In this document: positions 1 through 5,502 of the stretch, piece by piece
Numbering within the stretch: the stretch's first letter is position 1
Layout of the letters: every line of letters begins with the position of its first letter
Assembly (NCBI GenBank): GCA_013331415.1
Contig: DUGL01000075.1
Location: 1 to 6,297 of the forward strand
Length of the DNA stretch: 6,297 bases
Reading direction: 5' to 3'
DNA from: Methanoregulaceae archaeon
GTDB lineage: Archaea; Halobacteriota; Methanomicrobia; Methanomicrobiales; Methanospirillaceae
The notes under the pieces: model-generated
What the model was told of the DNA's origin: nothing
Databases searched by the model: none
What the model saw: the letters and a program-made list of their open reading frames with translations, nothing else
Made by a program: the position numbers and the translations under genes

Positions 1-344
1 ACCCCGTGCTGGCCGGCGCCGGTCTCGGCAATGATCCGCTCTTTGCCCATGAGCCGTGTCAGGAGCGCCTGGCCGAGCGCATTGTTCAGTTTGTGCGCCC
101 CGGAATGGAGCAGGTCTTCCCGTTTCAGGTAGACACGACAGCCGAGATCTGCCGACATGTTGCGGCAGAACGTGAGGGGCGTCTCCCTCCCCGCATACTC
201 ATGCAGGTAGTACTCCATCTCCTGCTGAAAAGCAGCAGAGGGGAGAATCGTCCGGTATGCCTCGTCAAGCTCCGCGAGCGCTGCCATCAGCGTCTCGGGG
301 ACAAACCTTCCGCCGTATGGACCGAACCGTGTTGCATCAGTCAT
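1..344 (-). CDS. trpB: Tryptophan synthase beta subunit, N-terminal part (runs off left edge)
   Basis: TrpB is the PLP enzyme that condenses indole with L-serine to give tryptophan, working in the cytoplasm as an alpha2-beta2 complex with TrpA. The first 114 residues are visible. They start MTDATRFGPYGGRFVPET, the classic TrpB N terminus. HSGAHKLNN follows at residues 80-88, where Lys85 is the PLP Schiff-base lysine. AETGAGQHG at 106-114 holds the catalytic Glu107 and the serine-carboxylate loop. These features place it with the ordinary TrpA-dependent TrpB1 type rather than the longer TrpB2. The ATG at 344 is preceded by GGAGGG (357-352), 7 nt upstream, and overlaps the end of trpF by 8 nt, so it is probably translationally coupled. 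About 280 residues should follow beyond position 1, most likely then trpA. Nothing in the visible part is broken. Confidence 0.97.
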   Translation of the reverse strand, partial: MTDATRFGPYGGRFVPETLMAALAELDEAYRTILPSAAFQQEMEYYLHEYAGRETPLTFCRNMSADLGCRVYLKREDLLHSGAHKLNNALGQALLTRLMGKERIIAETGAGQHG

Positions 345-918
345 AGATCATCCCTCCTCTGGCATTCTTCACGAATGCCTGCACCTTCCTTGCATCTTTC
401 CTCCCTGGTGCATACTCGACACCCGTCGCTACATCAACCCCATACGGATGAACCGCTGCTATGGCATCCCTGACATTCCCGGGACTCAGGCCTCCCGCGA
501 GGAAGACCGGGGTGGCAGTCGACCTGACCACTGAGGCGGCATAGACCGGGTCATAGAGGTGTCCTCTCCCCTGGCTTGCATCCAGGACCAGGGCGTCCGC
601 ATCAGCGGGGATTGGATCTCCCTGCCTGATGCTCCGGATGACCTGTGCACACCGGTCTCCGGGCATCGGGACGGTACAGGAGACCTGGATAGCATCCGGA
701 CGGAGACTGCACATGGCCTTTATCTCATCCGGGGTTGGCACATGTGCGACACAGCACCGGGTGAGCGACGGTGCAGCTTCGAAGATGGCGGGAACCTGCC
801 CGGGGTCTACACGGCGCGGTGAAGGTGAGAATACCACGACTCCAATCGCATCTGCGCCCGCTTCCTCGGCCATCCGCGCATCCTCCGGGCTCGTGATCCC
901 GCAGATCTTTACGCGGAT
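337..918 (-). CDS. trpF: Phosphoribosylanthranilate isomerase, apparently starting at ATC
   Basis: TrpF carries out the Amadori rearrangement of N-(5'-phosphoribosyl)anthranilate to CdRP, the third step of the pathway, on a TIM barrel. Starting at ATC (918-916) gives 193 residues beginning (I/M)RVKICGITSPEDARM, the standard family start with the general-base Cys6 in KICG. Further on are VLDAS (111-115) with the general-acid Asp113, FLAGGLSP (139-146, phosphate site) and GVDVATGVE (160-168). The frame has a TGA at 948-946 and no ATG, GTG or TTG before the ATG at 873. Starting at that ATG would delete the first strand and the catalytic Cys. GGAGGG at 930-925 sits at proper distance from the ATC; an ATT at 924 is too close. 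The frame overlaps the trpC end by 10 nt and the trpB start by 8 nt. The usual QLHG motif is replaced by QVSC (78-81). Product is near certain; the start is inferred. Confidence 0.93.
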   Translation of the reverse strand: MRVKICGITSPEDARMAEEAGADAIGVVVFSPSPRRVDPGQVPAIFEAAPSLTRCCVAHVPTPDEIKAMCSLRPDAIQVSCTVPMPGDRCAQVIRSIRQGDPIPADADALVLDASQGRGHLYDPVYAASVVRSTATPVFLAGGLSPGNVRDAIAAVHPYGVDVATGVEYAPGRKDARKVQAFVKNARGGMIYD

Positions 919-1670
919 AAGAATCCCTCCAGGCGTTGCAGCGGGTCAGGTGAGCTCATGAGTGCGGTGCCGATCAGAAATCCGTCAGCGAACGGGCGCA
1001 GGGTCCGGATGTCACAGGGCCAGACCACCCCGCTCTCTGCCACAACCCGGATCCCTGCATTGCGAAGCAGGGGTGCCAGCCGGATCGTGGTTGAGAGGTC
1101 GGTCTTCATGGTGCGAAGGTCACGGTTGTTGATCCCGACAATTTTGGTCTGTGTTGAAAGTGCTGCCTTCACCTCGTCAGCCGAGTGAACTTCCACGAGC
1201 GGTTCAAGACCATATGCCCGTGCGAGATCAACCATGTCACGCAGGCCATCCCCGAGGACACCGGCAATCAGGAGAACGGCGTCCGCCCCGAGCGCCCGGC
1301 TCTCTGCCAGCTGTCGCTCGTCGATGATAAAGTCCTTCCGGAGCAGGGGGATATCCACATGCGGCCGTATGGCAGGAAGAAACCCGGGATCACCCTGGAA
1401 GTAGACAGGTTCGGTCAGGACTGAGAGTGCAGCTGCGCCTGCCCGGCAGAAATCCCGGGCAAAGGTCACCGGGTCGCTCCGCTGCCGGATAGTCCCTCGG
1501 GAGGGGGAGGCGAATTTTATCTCTGCTATGATCCTGTTTCCCTGCTCTTTCTGGCCCAGTGCCGAGGACAGGCTTATCGCACTCCTCACGGGAGCGATGT
1601 CATACTCTTCTGTTCCGGGAAGCCCGGCAACCCTCCCTGCCGTTGCCCGGATTACCTGGTCGAGGATCAT
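909..1670 (-). CDS. trpC: Indole-3-glycerol-phosphate synthase
   Basis: TrpC converts CdRP to indole-3-glycerol phosphate with loss of CO2 and water, the fourth step of the pathway, on a (beta/alpha)8 barrel. The 253 residues are full length for a monofunctional enzyme with no fused TrpF domain. Visible motifs are IIAEIKFASPSRG (47-59) with catalytic Glu50 and Lys52, LLRKDFIID (109-117) with the general-acid Lys112, PLVEVHS (157-163) with Glu160, GINNRDL (179-185), and VVAESGV (209-215) with Glu212 and Ser213. GFLIGTALM (230-238) is the phosphate-binding end. The ATG at 1670 overlaps the trpD stop as ATGA and has a strong GGAGGG at 1680-1675. Its last codons carry the Shine-Dalgarno site and presumed start codon of trpF. 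Trp217 is the only tryptophan in all the Trp enzymes visible here. Confidence 0.98.
   Translation of the reverse strand: MILDQVIRATAGRVAGLPGTEEYDIAPVRSAISLSSALGQKEQGNRIIAEIKFASPSRGTIRQRSDPVTFARDFCRAGAAALSVLTEPVYFQGDPGFLPAIRPHVDIPLLRKDFIIDERQLAESRALGADAVLLIAGVLGDGLRDMVDLARAYGLEPLVEVHSADEVKAALSTQTKIVGINNRDLRTMKTDLSTTIRLAPLLRNAGIRVVAESGVVWPCDIRTLRPFADGFLIGTALMSSPDPLQRLEGFLSA
925..930 (-). promoter_or_regulatory. Shine-Dalgarno site that decides the trpF start
   Basis: GGAGGG on the minus strand lies inside the last codons of trpC. Counting from GGAGG, 7 nt separate it from the ATC at 918, normal spacing for archaeal and bacterial initiation. Only 1 nt separates it from the ATT at 924, and more than 50 nt from the first in-frame ATG (873). 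This supports ATC as the true trpF start. Confidence 0.6.
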
Positions 1671-2683
1671 GGTTCCCTCCGTGAGGCCAGGATGAGTGCA
1701 TCCAGCCGTTCTGTCGCAGCACCCGTATCTATTGCCTCGTTCGCCCGCTCGATACCATGGGCAAGGTCCGGGGCCTCTCCCCCGAGATAGATTGCCGCCC
1801 CGGCATTCAGTACCACCACGTTACGGGCTGCCCCTTTTTCCCCGGAAAGGATATTGCGGATAATTGAGGCATTTTTCTGCGGGCTCTGGCCGGCAAGGTC
1901 CGAGAGAGGTGCCAGCGGTATGCCGTACTCCCGGGGATCGATGGTGTAGTGCCTGACCGTCCCCGTATCAATTTCTGCTACCGTTGTCGGGCCACAGACC
2001 GTGATCTCATCGAGACCATGGCCATGGACCACCATAGCATGTTCTGTGCCCAGTGCCATGAGCGTCGTCGCGAACCGGGTGATGAGGGCGGGGCTGTACA
2101 CACCACAGAGCCGGGCGGAAGCCCCTGCAGGGTTCATGAGCGGTCCGATGAGATTGAAGACAGTCGGGAACCCGAGATCCCTTCGCGCAGCCGCCGCATA
2201 CCGCAGTGCAGGGTGGAAGGCCGGGGCGAACAGAAATGCGATTCCCGTCTCTTCGACGATCGCCCGGACCCGTTCCGGAGGGAGCTCCAGCCTGACGCCG
2301 AGTGCTTCGAGCACATCGGCCGATCCCGACGAACTGCTGACGCTCCTGTTGCCATGCTTGACCACCGGGACCCCGGCACCCGCGGCAACCAGTGCTGCTG
2401 CCGTGCTGATATTGAATGTCCGTGCCCCATCTCCCCCGGTCCCGCAGGTATCCACGAGCCGGCCGCGTACATCAGGCCGGATGGTGACCGCGTGGCGCTG
2501 GAGTTCCCGGACAAATCCGGTGATCTCGTCCGCGGTCTCCCCTTTCATGCGGAGCGCGGTGAGGACTGCCGCTACCTGGGCATCGGTCGCTTTTCCGGTT
2601 GCGATCAGTTCCATGGCCGAGGATGCCTGCAGCGCGGTGAGGTGCTGCCCTGCGGCCAGTCTCGAGAGGAGTGCCTGCATCAT
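1667..2683 (-). CDS. trpD: Anthranilate phosphoribosyltransferase
   Basis: TrpD transfers phosphoribose from PRPP to anthranilate, the second step of the pathway. It belongs to the class IV phosphoribosyltransferase (nucleoside phosphorylase-like) fold. The 338 residues are normal length and are not fused to TrpG. An N-terminal helical domain (about 1-70) is followed by DTCGTGGDG (78-86, PRPP pyrophosphate loop), VVKHGNRSVSSSSGSADVL (107-125), the FHPALRYAAAARRDLG region (156-171) with conserved Arg residues for anthranilate, FNLIGPLMNP (176-185), and HGHGLDE (220-226), whose Asp-Glu pair binds Mg. The ATG at 2683 overlaps the trpG stop as ATGA. A second ATG follows directly at 2680 and could serve instead, changing the product by one residue. 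A GGGGTG lies just upstream. The gene sits between trpG and trpC, as in the classical E-G-D-C order. Confidence 0.98.
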   Translation of the reverse strand: MMQALLSRLAAGQHLTALQASSAMELIATGKATDAQVAAVLTALRMKGETADEITGFVRELQRHAVTIRPDVRGRLVDTCGTGGDGARTFNISTAAALVAAGAGVPVVKHGNRSVSSSSGSADVLEALGVRLELPPERVRAIVEETGIAFLFAPAFHPALRYAAAARRDLGFPTVFNLIGPLMNPAGASARLCGVYSPALITRFATTLMALGTEHAMVVHGHGLDEITVCGPTTVAEIDTGTVRHYTIDPREYGIPLAPLSDLAGQSPQKNASIIRNILSGEKGAARNVVVLNAGAAIYLGGEAPDLAHGIERANEAIDTGAATERLDALILASRREP

Positions 2684-3261
2684 GCACCCCGCGGCTGGTT
2701 CGAGAGGAAGTTTGCGATGATCCTGCTCCCGGGCAGGGTCATGATGCTCTCAGGATGGAACTGGACACCGGTTATGGCGAGATCGCGGTGAGCAACCGCC
2801 ATGATGCACCGGTCATCTGCGGATACCGCCAGGGTGGCGAGCTCCTCGGGAATGCTTTCCGGGGCTGCCATGAGTGAGTGGTACCGGGTCGCAGAGAAGG
2901 GAGAGGGAATACCGGAGAAGATACCATTTCCGCCATGGATGATGCTGCTCGTCTTCCCGTGCACGGGTCTGGCCATGCGGCATACCTTCCCGCCAAAGGC
3001 CTGGACGATGGTCTGGTGCCCGAGGCATACCCCGAGGATGGGGATTTTTCCGGCAAATTCCGCTATCACTTCCGGACATATCCCTGAATCTTCCGGGGTG
3101 CCGGGGCCGGGGGAGAGAATGATCCGCTCAGGCATTGCGTTTCGCACCTGTGCGAGCCGTGCATCACAGGGGATCGGGATCGGGTGTGCCCCCAGCTGAC
3201 CGACCAGCTGATACAGGTTGTAGGTGAAACTGTCATAGCAGTCGATGATAGCGACCCTCAT
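2680..3261 (-). CDS. trpG: Anthranilate synthase glutamine amidotransferase subunit
   Basis: TrpG hydrolyses glutamine and channels ammonia to TrpE for anthranilate formation. The 193 residues are the expected length for a free class I (triad) amidotransferase. Motifs are IIDCYDSFTYN (5-15), ILSPGPGTP (48-56, oxyanion region), GVCLGHQ (77-83) with nucleophile Cys79, and GVQFHPES (165-172) with His169 and Glu171, completing the triad. The ATG at 3261 overlaps the trpE stop by 4 nt (ATGA), with AGGTGA about 6 nt upstream. The adjacent trpE is the natural partner. PabA proteins are very similar and some organisms share one subunit for both folate and Trp pathways, but the position between trpE and trpD makes TrpG the clear call. 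Confidence 0.97.
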   Translation of the reverse strand: MRVAIIDCYDSFTYNLYQLVGQLGAHPIPIPCDARLAQVRNAMPERIILSPGPGTPEDSGICPEVIAEFAGKIPILGVCLGHQTIVQAFGGKVCRMARPVHGKTSSIIHGGNGIFSGIPSPFSATRYHSLMAAPESIPEELATLAVSADDRCIMAVAHRDLAITGVQFHPESIMTLPGSRIIANFLSNQPRGA

Positions 3262-4706
3262 GGTGCATCACCTGCCTGGAGGATAGCCGTGATCATGGCC
3301 TGCGCTTTGTGCTCGGTCTCCTCAAATTCCCTCTCCGGGACCGAGTCAGCGACGATCCCGGCACCGGTAAAATACTCTGCCCGGCCGTCTTTGACCCGGA
3401 CCGTCCTTATGGCAATCGCAAATTCGAGGAGATCATCAAACGTGGCATACCCGACCGCCCCGGCATAGAGACCCCGCGGCACGGGTTCGAGGTCCGCGAT
3501 GATCTGCATCGCCCGGATCTTTGGTGCCCCGCTCACCGTGCCTGCGGGAAAACAGGCGGCAAGGGCGTCGAAACGGTCCCTCCCCTCAGCGAGGACCCCG
3601 CTCACTTTCGAGACGATGTGCTGCACATGCGAGAACTTCTCGATCTCCATGAATTCCGGGACCGATACCGACCCGAACGCTGCAACCTTCCCGATATCAT
3701 TCCTGGCAAGGTCCACGAGCATCAGGTGCTCTGCCCGCTCCTTTGCATCAGCAAGGAGATCAGCTGCAAACCGGGCGTCTTCTTCCGGATCCTTTCCCCG
3801 TGGCCGCGTGCCTGCGATGGGAACAGTCTGAAACTCCCTGCCTTCAGATTTCACGAGCATCTCCGGGCTTGACCCGATGATGGCCTCATCATCAAAACGG
3901 AGGTAGTACAGGTAGGGAGAGGGGTTTATATCCCTGATACGGCCGTAAATCTCACGGGGATCTCCCTGGAACGGGCAGGTGATCTTCCGGGCGAGGACGA
4001 CCTGGAAGATGTCCCCGGCCATGATGTGTTCCTTTGCCGTGACAACTGCGGACTCGAACGCTGACCGGTCTGCAGACGAAAGAGAGGGAGCAGGCGAAGT
4101 ACGACAGGGGCTCCCTTTTTTCGGCCGCACATCCTGTATCGCTGCTTTCAAGCGCCCAAGCCGTTCGACAGCACGCTCGTATTCTGCTGAGGGGTCACTA
4201 TCCCGGGGCAGGATCAGGTCGTCAAAGAGCAGGCAGGAACCCTGCACATGGTCGTACACGATCCCCCGGGTGGAGAGCATGAACCGGGCAAGGGGGAGTG
4301 CATCCCTGCCGGCCTGGACACGTCCCCCGGTTATCGTGGTCACCATGTCATACGTGCAGTACCCGACAAAACCCCCGGTAAACCCATCTGTACGCGGTCC
4401 GGCAACCCTGAACCGGGAGGTGAGCGCCCGGAGCTGGCTCACCGGGTCCGATCCCTCGAGTGAGGCACAGATAGCGGAACAGGGGTGCCTGCCCTGGCAT
4501 CTCGGATCGGATCCGAGCGATATGATCAGATCCGGTGCAAGGCCGATGATCGAACGGACTGCCCGCCGGGGGACCCCTTCCATCGATTCGAGAATGTAAC
4601 CGTTCCTGATATCCAGCGCACAAAAGAGGGTATACGGGTCTGCTGCGGGGAGCGGAATGGTTTCTGTGACGGGGATTACCTTGTACGGAGGAGAGATGCT
4701 CTCCAT
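3258..4706 (-). CDS. trpE: Anthranilate synthase component I
   Basis: TrpE converts chorismate and ammonia to anthranilate and pyruvate, the committed and feedback-controlled step. The 482 residues cover the N-terminal regulatory part (about 1-190) and the chorismate-utilising domain (about 210-478). YILESMEG (37-44) and NPSPY (261-265) match the regions that bind inhibitory tryptophan, so feedback control is probably kept. Catalytic-domain motifs are PIAGTRPRG (296-304), VDLARND (331-337), EKFSHVQHI (356-364), FPAGTVSGAPK (386-396) and GAGIVADSVPEREFEETEHKA (448-468). The Ala in PIAGT, rather than the Lys seen in PabB (PIKGT), favours TrpE over aminodeoxychorismate synthase. The ATG at 4706 is the only standard start after an in-frame TGA at 4796-4794. 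Its GGAG is only 2 nt away, a poor Shine-Dalgarno spacing. It is the first gene of the operon, downstream of the TATA box near 4815. It contains no tryptophan. Confidence 0.98.
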   Translation of the reverse strand: MESISPPYKVIPVTETIPLPAADPYTLFCALDIRNGYILESMEGVPRRAVRSIIGLAPDLIISLGSDPRCQGRHPCSAICASLEGSDPVSQLRALTSRFRVAGPRTDGFTGGFVGYCTYDMVTTITGGRVQAGRDALPLARFMLSTRGIVYDHVQGSCLLFDDLILPRDSDPSAEYERAVERLGRLKAAIQDVRPKKGSPCRTSPAPSLSSADRSAFESAVVTAKEHIMAGDIFQVVLARKITCPFQGDPREIYGRIRDINPSPYLYYLRFDDEAIIGSSPEMLVKSEGREFQTVPIAGTRPRGKDPEEDARFAADLLADAKERAEHLMLVDLARNDIGKVAAFGSVSVPEFMEIEKFSHVQHIVSKVSGVLAEGRDRFDALAACFPAGTVSGAPKIRAMQIIADLEPVPRGLYAGAVGYATFDDLLEFAIAIRTVRVKDGRAEYFTGAGIVADSVPEREFEETEHKAQAMITAILQAGDAP

Positions 4707-4789
4707 TTCTCCATCTGGACGTCCCGATGATTGTGCCGTCCCGGGGACGGCGTTCCCCAGTCCACTGGCATCACGTGCATGTCTGTCAT
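4676..4789 (-). other. Possible 37-codon leader ORF with two Trp codons overlapping trpE
   Basis: On the minus strand an ATG at 4789 opens a 37-codon frame starting MTDMHVMPVDWGTP that ends with TAA at 4678-4676, 31 nt inside trpE in another frame. It has Trp codons at 4759-4757 and 4705-4703; the second overlaps the trpE start codon as ATGG. The ATG lies about where transcription should begin given the TATA box, so it could only be translated leaderless. Later in-frame ATGs are at 4780 and 4771. The Trp content is notable next to Trp-free trpE. There is no homology evidence and no known archaeal precedent I can name, so a chance ORF is at least as likely. Confidence 0.2.
4735..4751. repeat. 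17-nt inverted repeat in the trpE leader
   Basis: GCCGTCCC-G-GGGACGGC on the plus strand has perfect 8-bp arms around a single base. In RNA it could form a 7-bp GC-rich stem with a 3-nt loop. It lies about 30 nt upstream of the trpE start, inside the presumed 5' leader, and just after the first Trp codon of the possible leader ORF. It has no T-tract after it, so I do not call it a terminator. It could be a leader hairpin, a protein site or chance in GC-rich DNA. Confidence 0.45.
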
Positions 4790-4805
4790 GTACTCAATAG
4801 TACAT
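4788..4805. promoter_or_regulatory. Candidate trp operator: interrupted palindrome between TATA box and start site
   Basis: ATGTACT-CAAT-AGTACAT has perfect 7-bp arms and a 4-bp spacer. It starts 6 bp downstream of the TATA box and should run to about the transcription start, so a bound protein would block RNA polymerase. The TGTAC core in each arm resembles the TGTACA TRP box bound by the TrpY repressor in Methanothermobacter thermautotrophicus. No trpY-like gene is in this window, so the regulator is not identified. Confidence 0.55.
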
Positions 4806-4835
4806 TGTTGAATATATTTATACTTTGTTGACTAT
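4801..4835. repeat. Two direct repeats, 20 bp apart, over the TATA/BRE
   Basis: TACATTGTTGAATAT (4801-4815) and TACTTTGTTGACTAT (4821-4835) match at 13 of 15 positions and share TTGTTGA (4805-4811 and 4825-4831). The 20-bp period is about two helical turns, placing both copies on the same DNA face. The first copy overlaps the right arm of the palindrome and the edge of the TATA box; the second overlaps the BRE. This suggests tandem half-sites for a regulator, though it may be a small duplication. Confidence 0.55.
4811..4829 (-). promoter_or_regulatory. Archaeal BRE/TATA promoter of the trp operon
   Basis: Read on the minus strand, AACAAAG (4829-4823) followed by TATAAATATATT (4822-4811) fits an archaeal BRE plus TATA box. 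It sits in the main AT-rich patch of an otherwise GC-rich window, upstream of trpE on the right strand. With the usual spacing of about 25 bp from TATA centre to start, transcription should begin around 4785-4792, leaving a leader of roughly 80-85 nt before trpE. No other promoter this clear is seen in the window. Confidence 0.75.
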
Positions 4836-4841
4836 TTCCAT

Positions 4842-5394
4842 TCATTCCCAGGGGACGAGGATCCCGGCCATCATCTCCCAGGGGGGAACTTCCCGCGGAT
4901 CATTGTGCTAAACCTCCCGGATAGGTCCGGTTATCCGCAACCCCTGCTCCTCAATCCAGGCGAAGAGCCTCTCATTGGCGGGACCGCATGCCTCGTACGG
5001 CCCCTTGTGAATAATCCAGGCCATCTCTCCACCCGGGTATCGTAGAGACTCTCATCCCGGGGCCGGGTTTTATGCCCGGGGGCACCGGGAAGGCCAGCCC
5101 GATATCGGCTCTCCCCTCCGTGTCTGCCGCTATGGCTTCTTCTGCTGTTCCTTCGTGCATGACAAAGACCGGAGGACCGGGGAGGGGTATCCCTTCCTCC
5201 ATGGCATATTGCGCGATCTGAGGGAGCAGCTCGGCGATCTGCCGGTAGTTCCCCCTCTTCCGGATACCAGGCGCGGTCTGCGGGGCAACCGTGACAATCG
5301 TGACTTCTCCATGCGTGCCATTATCCCTGTGAAAGGATGCACAGAAAGAGGTTAACCGGGTGGGATGAAAGTATCCGTCAGCCCGGGTTCCCAC
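4842..5394 (-). pseudogene. Decayed GyrI-like / AraC-type effector-binding domain protein
   Basis: Proteins of this family are small ligand-binding domains, alone or fused to regulators. Conserved-looking sequence runs from EVTIVTVAPQTAPGIRKRG (from 5307) through AELLPQIAQYAMEEGI and PPVFVMHEGTAEEAIAADTEG to MRVSTIPG, then turns to unrelated residues and a stop at 4972. Shifting frame by one base at CCCGGG (5037-5032) restores GGEMAWIIHKGPYEACGP, LFAWIEEQGLRITGPIREV, up to TAG (4910-4908). The same frame then reads HNDPREVPPWEMMAGI and ends at TGA 4844-4842, matching the expected C-terminal end, so TAG replaces a position usually Tyr. The only in-frame start is a GTG at 5394, which adds about 29 unrelated residues. 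No promoter is visible in the 108 bp between it and the thiC-like gene. Family call is from recognition; the lesions are read directly. Confidence 0.8.
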
Positions 5395-5502
5395 CGGTTC
5401 GATCGCCCCATGCGTGGCAGTGGTCCTGTAGGTGAGAGATGGGTGGTGAGCCTTCAGTGATCCCTCCCCACAGTTCCCGGGAATAAGCGGTTCATCACCA
5501 TT

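Noticed and set aside
337..873. trpF starting at the ATG at 873 (178 residues)
   Set aside because: It would remove the first beta strand and the catalytic Cys of KICG, and has no suitably placed Shine-Dalgarno; the ATC at 918 fits far better.
2131..2190. TrpD has LGFPT where many homologues have LGxRT, as if a substrate-binding Arg were lost
   Set aside because: Actinobacterial TrpD also has a Pro here (GVPTVFN, as I recall for M. tuberculosis), and the conserved Arg residues just upstream (AAARRDLG) are present.
1949..2791. A 280-codon open frame on the plus strand opposite trpD and trpG
   Set aside because: It is the antisense of two clear genes, has no recognisable motifs and is explained by GC-rich codon bias leaving few stops. 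The same holds for the other plus-strand frames.
4972..5394. The 140-codon frame as an intact short gene
   Set aside because: Its last 25 or so residues are out of frame with the family, while the correct continuation is present one base over, so it is part of a pseudogene.
5309..5416. CCATGCGTG occurs at 5309-5317 and 5408-5416, possibly a duplicated start region
   Set aside because: Only 9 nt match, flanks do not align, and such matches are expected by chance.
5471..5487. Short palindrome TTCCCGGGAA just after the thiC-like gene as a possible terminator
   Set aside because: The 10-bp palindrome has no loop and no T-tract follows on the minus strand; archaeal termination normally needs T-rich sequence.
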